Assembly: GCF_004114915.1 (NCBI RefSeq)
Contig: NZ_CP022219.1
Span: 2,138,501-2,202,500, forward strand
Direction of reading: 5' to 3'
DNA: 64,000 nucleotides
From: Bradyrhizobium guangxiense
GTDB lineage: Bacteria > Pseudomonadota > Alphaproteobacteria > Rhizobiales > Xanthobacteraceae
Shown: one piece after another, positions 45,448 through 52,553 of the stretch
How the letters are laid out: every line of letters starts with the position of its first letter
How positions within the stretch are numbered: position 1 is the stretch's first letter
The notes under the pieces: generated by a model
The model's database searches: none
Seen by the model: the letters and a program-made list of their open reading frames with translations, nothing else
Told to the model about the DNA's origin: nothing
Position numbers and translations under genes: made by a program

Positions 45448-46221
45448 CTAGTCAGATGCGTGACCGCGCATCTCCTCCAGCACGTCGGTGCGGCAGACCA
45501 CGATCTGCGACCGCTTGGCCTGTACGATTCCCTTCTCCTGCATGCGCTTCAGGCTGATCGTGACCCACTGCCTGGTGGCCCCGACCATGTGGGCGATATC
45601 GGCGTGGGTGAAGGCCGCGGCGATCACGGTGCCGTCGGCATCGTCGACGCCGTAGAGCTCGACGAGGTGCAAGAGCAGATGCGCAAGGCGCTGGGTGATC
45701 GAGCGCGTGCCCAGCATCTGCGCCAGGGCCGAATAGCATTTGCCCTTGAAGGTGAGGCCCTCGATCAGGCCGATGGCAAGGTTCGGGATCTCCGCGGCAA
45801 GGGACCGCAGCTCCTTGCCGGGCAGGTGCACGACGCTGCAATTGCTGGACGCGACGCCGGACCATTGGTGCACGGTGCCTTCGAACACTTCGGGCCCGCC
45901 GACGAAATTGCCGACATGCCAATAGGCCAGCGTGATCTCGCGCCCGAGCGGCGAGGTGTAGAACACGCGGATGCGGCCGCTCTCGATCAGCCAGATGCCG
46001 TCATGCTTGCCGCCCTGGCTGAACAGCGTCTGGCCGCGGTTCAGCACTTTTCGCCGCCCCTGCTTCAGCACCAGCTCCCGCTCGCGCGGCGAGAGCTTGT
46101 CCATCAGCGGTGGCGGCCCGCCGATCCATTGCTGGTTCTCGGTCAGCAGCAGCGAGGAGCTGCCCGCAGGCCGGACTGCCGGGGGAACGGCCCTGCGAAC
46201 CCCATTCGCCGTCTGCAACAT
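45448..46221 (-). CDS. Crp/Fnr-family regulator
   Basis: A 257-residue regulator with a cyclic-nucleotide-like sensor domain (about 45-160, GQTLFSQGGKHDGIWLIESG) and a C-terminal winged helix (about 195-245, FTHADIAHMVGATRQWVTIS). No N-terminal cysteine cluster is present, so it is not an Fnr-type oxygen sensor. GGAGG lies 7 bases before the ATG. It sits between the importer operon and the redox genes and is the best candidate to bind the AACTAAT-type motif found before each of them. A palindrome GAACG-N7-CGTTC (46234-46250) overlaps its own leader. Confidence 0.9.
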   Translation of the reverse strand: MLQTANGVRRAVPPAVRPAGSSSLLLTENQQWIGGPPPLMDKLSPRERELVLKQGRRKVLNRGQTLFSQGGKHDGIWLIESGRIRVFYTSPLGREITLAYWHVGNFVGGPEVFEGTVHQWSGVASSNCSVVHLPGKELRSLAAEIPNLAIGLIEGLTFKGKCYSALAQMLGTRSITQRLAHLLLHLVELYGVDDADGTVIAAAFTHADIAHMVGATRQWVTISLKRMQEKGIVQAKRSQIVVCRTDVLEEMRGHASD

Positions 46222-46233
46222 CGTCTGCCTCCG

Positions 46234-46250
46234 GAACGTTCAAATCGTTC
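46234..46250. promoter_or_regulatory. Inverted repeat before the crp/fnr gene
   Basis: GAACG and CGTTC are separated by seven bases (TTCAAAT), 13-29 bases upstream of the regulator start and overlapping its ribosome-site region. This could be an autoregulatory operator. Five-base arms are short, so chance occurrence is possible. Confidence 0.3.
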
Positions 46251-46321
46251 TAAAGAGGAGCAATGTCCGTGCCAGCTGGGGTGCTCGCGGCTCGCTAGTG
46301 GCGCGCTCTGCCATTTACTCG

Positions 46322-46442
46322 ACTGTCATCGCCCGGCTTGACCGGGCGATCCAGTACTCCAGAGGCCGGTGTTGGAGCGCTCGCCTTCGCCACGTCCGCC
46401 GCGGCGTACTGGATGCCCCGGTCAATCCGGGGCATCACAGTG
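46322..46442. repeat. Dispersed palindromic element (ATCCAGTA/TACTGGAT type)
   Basis: The left end TCATCGCCCGGCTTGACCGG, GCGATCCAGTA and the right end GTACTGGATGCCCCGG, TCAATCCGGGGCAT form nested inverted repeats: each end has its own hairpin and the ATCCAGTA/TACTGGAT blocks pair with each other. The middle is a variable stretch. It is a well-formed member of a dispersed element family, filling most of the 46222-46458 gap. Confidence 0.8.
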
Positions 46443-46458
46443 GGGGTGGTCGAACGAT

Positions 46459-46773
46459 CTAAGAGCCTATCGCCCCTGCCAGGCTCAATAGATACGGCTT
46501 CGGGTAAATCCCCCTGTTGTGCCCATCCGAAAACGAGATGTTCAGCCCATAGCCGAGATCGCCGATCTCGGTGATCGCAATGCCTGGAAACGCTTGCGGG
46601 AAACGGCCGTCGAAGCGGGCGCGGGTACAGTGGGCGCATTTGCAGGAGAGGCGGAGTGTTTCGGCGGGGACACTGAGCGCGTCGTCCTGCGTGGTGCGGA
46701 CGAGAAGCGCGCCGAGATCGGTGCTGGCTTCGTAGTCGGCTACGGTCGGTGCCACCAATGCGGTCATGGTCAT
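46459..46773 (-). CDS. DUF971 (GBBH-like N-terminal domain) protein
   Basis: A 104-residue protein that is almost entirely a DUF971 domain. It has the cysteine-bearing LRLSCKCAHCTRAR and the closing pattern DLGYGLNISFSDGHNRGIYP. This domain also forms the N-terminus of gamma-butyrobetaine hydroxylase, where it binds zinc, and stand-alone forms occur near iron-sulfur assembly genes. GGAG lies 8 bases before the ATG at 46773. It is divergent from the reductase gene of the redox operon; a role in maturing or sensing iron-sulfur partners is inferred. Confidence 0.82.
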   Translation of the reverse strand: MTMTALVAPTVADYEASTDLGALLVRTTQDDALSVPAETLRLSCKCAHCTRARFDGRFPQAFPGIAITEIGDLGYGLNISFSDGHNRGIYPKPYLLSLAGAIGS

Positions 46774-46820
46774 GACGAATCTCCGACCTCTGTTTATGCC
46801 GGTGCGGTCGCTCGCGGCTA

Positions 46821-46833
46821 GCAACTAATTGCC
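46821..46833. promoter_or_regulatory. Shared motif copy B, between DUF971 and reductase genes
   Basis: GCAACTAATTGCC lies about 50 bases before the DUF971 start and 140 before the reductase start. This copy is a near palindrome (GCAA-CTAA-TTGC), so it can serve either side. Confidence 0.6.
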
Positions 46834-46883
46834 GGCGCGGGCACGACCGCGTGCCTGCTGTTCGATCACTAAGCGCGAAATGT

Positions 46884-46896
46884 GAAACTAATCGAC
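46884..46896 (+). promoter_or_regulatory. Shared motif copy C, upstream of the reductase gene
   Basis: GAAACTAATCGAC lies about 78 bases before the reductase start. With copy A it shares AACTAATCGAC and, at the same distance, TCATT and a TTGCC end; 27 of 38 ungapped positions agree from the second base on. Confidence 0.65.
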
Positions 46897-46967
46897 CGGG
46901 AATGTCATTTCCGAATTGCCGGACTCTTCTCTCTTCGAGACCGTGGCGTCATCGAGAAGGAGAGATC

Positions 46968-47741
46968 ATGAGCGCATTTCAGAAGGAAACGGTTTTGTCG
47001 GTCCGGCACTGGACCGAGTCGCTGTTCAGCTTCACCGCGACGCGCGATCCCGGCTTTCGCTTCCAGAACGGTCAGTTCGCGATGATCGGGCTCGAAGTCG
47101 AGGGCAAGCCGTTGATGCGGGCCTACAGCATGGCGAGCGCCAATCATGAGCAGGCGCTCGAATTCTTCTCGATCAAGGTGCAGGACGGCCCGCTGACCTC
47201 GCGCCTCCAGAAGATCAGAGAAGGCGACATCATCCTGGTCGGCCGCAAGGCGACGGGAACGCTGATCACCGGCAATCTGATTCCCGGAAAGCGCCTGCTG
47301 CTGCTCTCGACCGGAACCGGCCTTGCGCCCTTCGCCAGCCTGATCAAGGACCCCGACGTCTACGAGAATTACGAGACCATCGTGCTGGCCCATGGCTGCC
47401 GCCAGGTCTCGGAGCTCGCCTACGGCGAGCACGTCGTAGAGGGCCTGCGCAGCCACGAGTTCTTCGGGCCGCTGATCCGCGACAAGCTGGTTTACTACCC
47501 GACCGTCACCCGCGAGCCGTTCCGGAACCGCGGCCGCATCACCGACTTGATCGCCTCCAACCAGCTGTTCGACGACATCGCGCAGGGCGGCCTCGACATT
47601 GAGACCGATCGCATCATGCTGTGCGGCAGCCCGGCAATGCTCGAGGAGCTCCCCGCCATGTTCTCCGCACGTGGCTTTGTCGAGGGCAGCCACAGCCAGC
47701 CCGGCCATTTCGTCATCGAGAAGGCCTTCGTCGAGCGCTGA
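46968..47741 (+). CDS. fpr: Ferredoxin-NADP reductase
   Basis: A 257-residue FAD enzyme of the bacterial Fpr type. FAD is bound by LMRAYSMASAN (RxYS motif) and GPLTSRLQKI, NADP(H) by LLLSTGTGLAPFASLI and MLCGSPAMLEEL, and the end PGHFVIEKAFVER is the class signature. AGGAGAG lies a few bases before the ATG at 46968. As first gene of the operon with an AprA-like flavoprotein and a two-cluster ferredoxin it should move electrons between NADPH and that ferredoxin. Confidence 0.94.
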   Translation: MSAFQKETVLSVRHWTESLFSFTATRDPGFRFQNGQFAMIGLEVEGKPLMRAYSMASANHEQALEFFSIKVQDGPLTSRLQKIREGDIILVGRKATGTLITGNLIPGKRLLLLSTGTGLAPFASLIKDPDVYENYETIVLAHGCRQVSELAYGEHVVEGLRSHEFFGPLIRDKLVYYPTVTREPFRNRGRITDLIASNQLFDDIAQGGLDIETDRIMLCGSPAMLEELPAMFSARGFVEGSHSQPGHFVIEKAFVER

Positions 47742-47762
47742 GGCGCAAATCGCGTCCCGGCG

Positions 47763-47774
47763 ACAACTAATTGC
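47763..47774 (+). promoter_or_regulatory. Shared motif copy D, upstream of the AprA-like gene
   Basis: ACAACTAATTGC lies in the 102-base gap between the reductase and flavoprotein genes, about 76 bases before the flavoprotein start. Its presence inside the apparent operon suggests a second promoter for the aprA-like, ferredoxin and HEAT genes. Confidence 0.6.
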
Positions 47775-47843
47775 TATCGCCGCGACGCCCCCTGAACAAA
47801 TCTGACGCAAAGGCGCCGGGGATCGGCGAACCAGGAGCAAGTG

Positions 47844-49586
47844 ATGGCACTAGATCAGATCGTCGACGGACTTTCGGAGGTTTGCTGCGATGTGCTGGTG
47901 ATCGGCGGCGGCACGGCCGGCCCGATGGCGGCGCTGAAGGCGAAGCTGAAGAACCCGAAGGCCAATGTCGTCCTGCTTGAAAAGGCCAACGTCAAGCGCT
48001 CCGGCGCGATCTCGATGGGCATGGACGGGCTCAACAACGCCGTTATCCCCGGCTACGCGACGCCGGAGCAGTACACCAAGGAAATCACCATCGCCAATGA
48101 TGGCATCGTCGACCAGAAGGCGGTCTATAAGTATGCGCAGAGCTGCTACAGCATTATCGAAGAGCTCGACAGTTTCGGCATCCGCTTCCTGAAGAACGAG
48201 AACGGCGACTACGCCGTCAAGAAGGTGCACCACATCGGCACCTATGTGCTGCCGATGCCGAACGGCGAGACCGTGAAGAAGGCGCTGTACCGCCAGCTCC
48301 GCCGCGCCCGCATCCTGATCTCCAACCGCTACATGGCAACGCGGCTGCTGAAATCCGCCGACGGCCGCATCGCCGGGGCCGTGAGCGTCAATACCCGCAC
48401 CGCCGAGATGCTGGTGATCAAGGCCAAGGCCGTGATCCTCTGCATGGGCGCCGCCGGCCGCCTGGGCCTGCCGACCTCGGGTTACATGTTCGGCACCTAC
48501 GAGAACGCCGCCAATTCCGGCGACGGCTACGCCATGGCCTATCATGCCGGCGCCGCGCTCGCGAACCTCGAATGCTTCCAGATCAACCCGCTGATCAAGG
48601 ATTATAACGGGCCGGCCTGCGCCTATGTCGCCGGTCCCTTCGGCGCGTATACGGCGAACAATGAGGGATCGCGCTTCATCGAATGCGACTACTGGTCCGG
48701 CCAGATGATGCTGGAGTTCTACAACGAGCTCCTCTCCGGCAAGGGCCCGGTGTTCCTCCAGCTCAAGCATCTGCACCCCGACACCATCTCCGAGATCGAA
48801 TCCACGCTGCACAAGGTCGAGCGTCCGACGCGCGGCCTGTTCCAGCAAGGGCGCGCCGTCGACTACCGCAGCGAGTCGATCGAGATGCACATCTCCGAGA
48901 TCGGCTTTTGCTCCGGCCACAGCGCCTCGGGTGTGTTCGTGGACGACAATGCCCGTACCACCGTGCCTGGCCTCTACGCCGCTGGCGACATGGCAAGCGT
49001 GCCGCACAATTACATGCTCGGCGCCTTCACCAACGGCTCGGTCGCCGGCATCGACGCGATGGAGTTCGCCGACAGTCACGATTTTGCGGAGTTCGACGCG
49101 GCCGACGTCGCGCTGGAGCGCGAGCGCGTGATGGCGCCGACCAAGCGCGAGGACGGCATTCCGCCGAACCAGATCGAGTACAAGACCCGGCGCCTGGTGA
49201 ACGATTATCTCCAGCCGCCGAAGGTCACGCGCAAATACGAGCTCGGCATGCGGCGCCTTGCGGAAGCGCGGGAGGACATGCAGGAGCGCATGATCGCGCG
49301 CAACGCGCACGAGCTGCTCCGCGCCCTCGAAGTGCAGTCGATCATGGACTGCGCCGACATGGCTGCGCACGCCTCGCTCTATCGCGAGGAGAGCCGCTGG
49401 GGCCTCTATCACTGGCGCACGGACTTCCCGGAGAAGGACAATGAGAATTGGTTCTGCCACACGCTGCTCAGCAAGCAGGACGGCAAGATGACCAGCGAGA
49501 AGCGCGCGGTGGAGCCTTACGTCGTGCCGATCGCGGACGACGAGAAGGACCTCTATGACAAGCAGCGCATCCGCGCCTCGGCCTGA
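47844..49586 (+). CDS. AprA-like FAD oxidoreductase
   Basis: A 580-residue flavoprotein of the fumarate reductase/succinate dehydrogenase/adenylylsulfate reductase superfamily. The FAD fold is VLVIGGGTAGPMAAL (GGGTAG at 21-26). The segment KRSGAISMGMDGLNNAV aligns with the AprA stretch that carries an active-site asparagine, here Asn64. A histidine in SGHSASGVFV (His359) lies where AprA keeps its catalytic histidine, and TTVPGLYAAGDMASV closes the FAD site. It is shorter than AprA (about 620-660). The ATG at 47844 has AGGAG 6 bases upstream. With the next gene it forms an AprAB-like pair; no ATP sulfurylase is nearby, so the substrate may be a different oxyanion. Confidence 0.85.
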   Translation: MALDQIVDGLSEVCCDVLVIGGGTAGPMAALKAKLKNPKANVVLLEKANVKRSGAISMGMDGLNNAVIPGYATPEQYTKEITIANDGIVDQKAVYKYAQSCYSIIEELDSFGIRFLKNENGDYAVKKVHHIGTYVLPMPNGETVKKALYRQLRRARILISNRYMATRLLKSADGRIAGAVSVNTRTAEMLVIKAKAVILCMGAAGRLGLPTSGYMFGTYENAANSGDGYAMAYHAGAALANLECFQINPLIKDYNGPACAYVAGPFGAYTANNEGSRFIECDYWSGQMMLEFYNELLSGKGPVFLQLKHLHPDTISEIESTLHKVERPTRGLFQQGRAVDYRSESIEMHISEIGFCSGHSASGVFVDDNARTTVPGLYAAGDMASVPHNYMLGAFTNGSVAGIDAMEFADSHDFAEFDAADVALERERVMAPTKREDGIPPNQIEYKTRRLVNDYLQPPKVTRKYELGMRRLAEAREDMQERMIARNAHELLRALEVQSIMDCADMAAHASLYREESRWGLYHWRTDFPEKDNENWFCHTLLSKQDGKMTSEKRAVEPYVVPIADDEKDLYDKQRIRASA

Positions 49587-49617
49587 TCCACCAGAAAACA
49601 GCAACAGGAGACTCTTG

Positions 49618-49851
49618 ATGCCTCTCGCGTCCTATCAGACATCGGTTCCGGTGGTCGTCGACGACGCCAAATGCATCGCGGACAAGGGCTGCACGGTGTG
49701 CGTCGACGTTTGCCCGCTCGACGTGCTGCGGATCAGCGACATGACGGGCAAGGCCTACATGGCCTATGACGAGTGCTGGTACTGCATGCCCTGCGAAGCG
49801 GACTGCCCGACCGGCGCCGTTACGGTCAACATTCCCTATCTGTTGAGGTGA
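49618..49851 (+). CDS. AprB-like two-[4Fe-4S] ferredoxin
   Basis: A 77-residue ferredoxin with two clusters: C19-X5-C25-X2-C28-X3-C32-P and C53-X2-C56-X2-C59-X3-C63-P. The X5 spacing and the KAYMAYDECWYCMPCEADCP stretch resemble the iron-sulfur core of AprB, including a tryptophan between the first two cysteines of the second set. The C-terminal tail of about 60-70 residues that wraps AprA is missing. AGGAG precedes the ATG. It follows the flavoprotein by 31 bases and overlaps the region of the HEAT gene start; it should link the reductase to the flavoprotein. Confidence 0.88.
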   Translation: MPLASYQTSVPVVVDDAKCIADKGCTVCVDVCPLDVLRISDMTGKAYMAYDECWYCMPCEADCPTGAVTVNIPYLLR

Positions 49852-49853
49852 GC

Positions 49854-50831
49854 ATGTCGAGCCCGTTCGAATCCTACGACGATCTCGAAGACGCCGACGA
49901 GCGGCTGCAGGCCGCCGATCCCGCCGAACGCCGCGTCGCCATCATCGCGCTCGGCCATTCCGGCGATCCCGCCGCGGTCGGCCATCTCGCCAACATGGTC
50001 GCGGACCCCGATGCGGGCGTGCGCCAGCAGGTCGCGATGGCGCTGGGCGAGTTCGACGGGCCGGAGGCTGCGGACGCGCTGGTGAAGCTGCTGGTCGATC
50101 CCGAAAGAATCGTGGCGGCGGCCGCGGCCGACAGCATGGCCGAGTTCAAGGATCCCGCCTGCGCCGACGTAATCCTGCCGCTGGTGAAACACGCCCATGC
50201 CTTCGTCCGCATGGGCGCGCTGCGCGCGCTGAAAGAATTGCGCTGCAAGGATACACTCAAACCCGCGCTGGAAGCGCTCCAGGACATTGACGCTGCCGTG
50301 CGCGTGCAGGCGATCGGCGTGATCGGCTTCCTCAAGCTCGAGGAATCGATTCCAGCGCTGACCGCGTTGATCAACGATCCCGATGCCCATGTGCGCCGTG
50401 CCGCCGTGAGCGCACTGGCGTTCTCGCAGATGAAGCCGGCGGCCGAGACGATCACGCGCGCGCTGAAGGATGCCGACTGGATGGTCCGCGAGATGGCGGC
50501 GGAAACGCTCGGCCTCAACGTCAACGGTTCGCTCGCCGCCGATCAACTGGTCGCGTGCCTCGCCGACGAGTTCTGGCAGGTGCGGCTGAAGGCGATTCGC
50601 AGCCTTGGGAAGATGAAGATCGAGCGCGCGGTGCGGCCGATCGGCAATTGCGTCAATCACGACCAGGCGAACTTGCGCAAAGAGGCGGCCGCCGCGCTCG
50701 GAGAGATCGCCCGTCCCGATGGCGAGGCCTTCCTGGCCGTGATCGCCGACGATCCTGATCCCGATGTCCGCAAGAATGCGCGTTGGGCACTACACCAGAT
50801 TGCGGCGCGCAAAGCGCGCGCGGGCGCATAA
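49854..50831 (+). CDS. HEAT-repeat protein of the redox operon
   Basis: A 325-residue protein made of about ten helical HEAT/PBS-lyase type repeats of some 30 residues (RRVAIIALGHSGDPAAVGHL, VRQQVAMALGEFDGPEAADAL, VRRAAVSALAFSQMKPAAET, LRKEAAAALGEIARPDGEAF). There is no signal peptide and no catalytic motif. The ATG at 49854 lies two bases after the ferredoxin stop with GAGGT overlapping it, so translation is coupled. Such scaffolds bind proteins or place cofactors; here the partner is probably the ferredoxin or flavoprotein. Function unknown. Confidence 0.85.
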   Translation: MSSPFESYDDLEDADERLQAADPAERRVAIIALGHSGDPAAVGHLANMVADPDAGVRQQVAMALGEFDGPEAADALVKLLVDPERIVAAAAADSMAEFKDPACADVILPLVKHAHAFVRMGALRALKELRCKDTLKPALEALQDIDAAVRVQAIGVIGFLKLEESIPALTALINDPDAHVRRAAVSALAFSQMKPAAETITRALKDADWMVREMAAETLGLNVNGSLAADQLVACLADEFWQVRLKAIRSLGKMKIERAVRPIGNCVNHDQANLRKEAAAALGEIARPDGEAFLAVIADDPDPDVRKNARWALHQIAARKARAGA

Positions 50832-50962
50832 AGGCGCGGGCAGGGGCATAGCCGCGCGGCACGGCCACTCTGGACTTCCCCTGCCAGACGTTTATTGGTC
50901 TTCGCTAATGGGACCGGCGGCTGCGAACGCGGCCGGTCCCTAGAAACAGTGAGGACGCGGCC

Positions 50963-52135
50963 ATGACGACATTGACGGTACAAGACCTTCTCCCCAAGGA
51001 TGGAACGAAGGGGACGCTGGTCGGCCGCGTCTGGCTGCCGCAGGTCGGCGGTCCGGCCGTGGTCGCCGTGCGTGGTGACGGCGTGTTTGACGTCACCGCA
51101 AGATTTCCGACCGTCAGCGCGCTGTGCGAGGAGGACAACCCGGCCAAGGCACTTGGTGCGACCAAGGGCGAGCGCATCGGCGATCTCGAAGCCATCGTGG
51201 CCAATACCGCCCCCGATGGTCGCGATTCCAACAAGCCCTGGCTGCTCGCGCCGGTCGATCTCCAGACCCTGAAAGCTGCCGGCGTCACCTTTGCTATCTC
51301 GATGCTGGAACGCGTGATCGAGGAACGGGCGAAGGGCAATCCGGCCTCGGCCGAGGCCATCCGCAAAGAGGTGACGCGGCTGATCGGCGACGATCTGTCG
51401 AAGCTCAAGCCGGGCTCGGACCAGGCCATGCACCTGAAGCAGGTGCTGATCGACCAGAACGCCTGGAGCCAGTATCTCGAGGTCGGCATCGGTCCCGACG
51501 CCGAGGTCTTCACCAAGGCCCCGACCATGTCCTCGGTCGGCACCGGCATGGATGCGGGCCTGCATCCGAAGTCGACCTGGAACAACCCCGAGCCGGAGCT
51601 GGTGCTGTTCATCTCCAGCCGCGGCAAGATCGTCGGCGGCGCACTCGGCAACGACGTTAACTTGCGCGACTTCGAGGGCCGTTCCGCGCTGCTGCTGTCG
51701 AAGGCCAAGGACAACAATGCCTCGTGCTCAATCGGTCCGTTGCTACGCCTGTTCGACGACACCTTCACGCTCGACGACGCGCGCAAGCTCGACATCAGCC
51801 TGAACGTCACGGGCACCGACGGTTTCGTCCTCGATGGTCATTCCTCGATCAGCAAGATCAGCCGCGATCCGACCGATCTGGTCGCGCAGACCATCGGCAA
51901 GATCCATCAATACCCCGATGGTTTCGTGCTGTTCCTCGGCACGATGTTCGCGCCGGTCAAGGATCGTGATGCGCCGGGGCAGGGCTTCACCCACAAGCGC
52001 GACGACATCGTCACGATCTCCGCGCCGGAGCTCGGCAAGCTCGTCAACCGCATGCGCACCAGCGACGCGTGCGAGCCCTGGACCTTTGGCATCGGCGCGC
52101 TGATGAAGAACCTGGCGCAGCGAAAGCTGATTTAG
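50963..52135 (+). CDS. FAA-hydrolase-family sugar-acid dehydratase
   Basis: A 390-residue protein of the fumarylacetoacetate hydrolase fold, with the metal-binding EPELVLFISSRGKIVGGALGN region and FVLDGHSSISKISRDP. Length and N-terminus (LLPKDGTKGTLVGRVWLP) resemble XylX/AraD1-type 2-keto-3-deoxy-pentonate dehydratases. These turn 2-keto-3-deoxy acids into 2-ketoglutarate semialdehyde in oxidative pentose breakdown. GAGG lies 8 bases before the ATG. Sugar dehydrogenase, lactonase and two sugar importers follow, supporting that role. It is transcribed alone, with a repeat and promoter region after it. Confidence 0.82.
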   Translation: MTTLTVQDLLPKDGTKGTLVGRVWLPQVGGPAVVAVRGDGVFDVTARFPTVSALCEEDNPAKALGATKGERIGDLEAIVANTAPDGRDSNKPWLLAPVDLQTLKAAGVTFAISMLERVIEERAKGNPASAEAIRKEVTRLIGDDLSKLKPGSDQAMHLKQVLIDQNAWSQYLEVGIGPDAEVFTKAPTMSSVGTGMDAGLHPKSTWNNPEPELVLFISSRGKIVGGALGNDVNLRDFEGRSALLLSKAKDNNASCSIGPLLRLFDDTFTLDDARKLDISLNVTGTDGFVLDGHSSISKISRDPTDLVAQTIGKIHQYPDGFVLFLGTMFAPVKDRDAPGQGFTHKRDDIVTISAPELGKLVNRMRTSDACEPWTFGIGALMKNLAQRKLI

Positions 52136-52179
52136 TTCGTTCTGCCTTCAAGTCGCACAAGCCCGCTTGCAGAAGGTCG

Positions 52180-52306
52180 TCGTCATGCCCGGGCGTGCCC
52201 CGCCTGCGCGGCCGAAGCCGCTTCGGCGAGCCGAAGGCCCGGGCATCCACGTTCTTCTTGCCGCATCCCAAGGCGTTGGATGGCCGGGACAAGCCCGGCC
52301 ATGACG
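52180..52306. repeat. Dispersed palindromic element (GGATGGCCGGG type)
   Basis: The left part CGTCATGCCCGGGC, GAAGGCCCGGGCATCCACG and the right part TTGGATGGCCGGGACAAGCC, CGGCCATGACG are inverted-repeat ends of an interspersed element: each half folds on itself and the GTCATG/CATGAC ends pair. It occupies the first part of the 418-base gap 52136-52553. Confidence 0.75.
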
Positions 52307-52425
52307 CGTGTGGCACCCACCGTACCGCACAATTTTCCTTCATCTTCCCGTTGCATCGCTGGAACAAAGTCGCGCTTGGCGTGTCATTCACGCTCCCGGC
52401 CGTCCGCCGCATCATTTCGCAGAAT

Positions 52426-52444
52426 AGTCAAATAATATGACTAG
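52426..52444. promoter_or_regulatory. Candidate operator before the YtfQ-like gene
   Basis: TAGTCA and TGACTA form a perfect inverted repeat with 6-base arms around the AT-rich spacer AATAATA, 110 bases before the binding-protein start. The gap 52307-52553 holds no gene and is the promoter region of the long sugar operon. The FCD/GntR protein encoded at 57145 in that operon is the natural candidate to bind here. Confidence 0.55.
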
Positions 52445-52553
52445 TCGGAACCAAACTTCCATGAAATAGTCCCTCCCGCCGCCTCAATGGCAGGCCTGAG
52501 GGTGCCGAGATACCAATAGGCGCCCCGGATAAACATCTTGGGAGACACGCCTG

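Noticed and set aside
45448..46221. Crp/Fnr protein as an oxygen-sensing Fnr
   Set aside because: The N-terminal cysteine cluster needed for a [4Fe-4S] sensor is missing.
46322..46442. Possible CRISPR or attachment site
   Set aside because: The repeats are inverted, not direct and regularly spaced, and no cas, integrase or tRNA gene is near; it fits a dispersed palindromic element.
47850..49604. 584-residue leftward frame over the AprA-like gene
   Set aside because: Its length equals that of the sense gene and the translation is valine/histidine/aspartate-rich nonsense, typical of antisense frames in this GC range.
47844..49851. True dissimilatory adenylylsulfate reductase (aprAB)
   Set aside because: Both subunits are shorter than AprA and AprB, the AprB tail is absent and sat, dsr and qmo genes are not present; only AprAB-like is supported.
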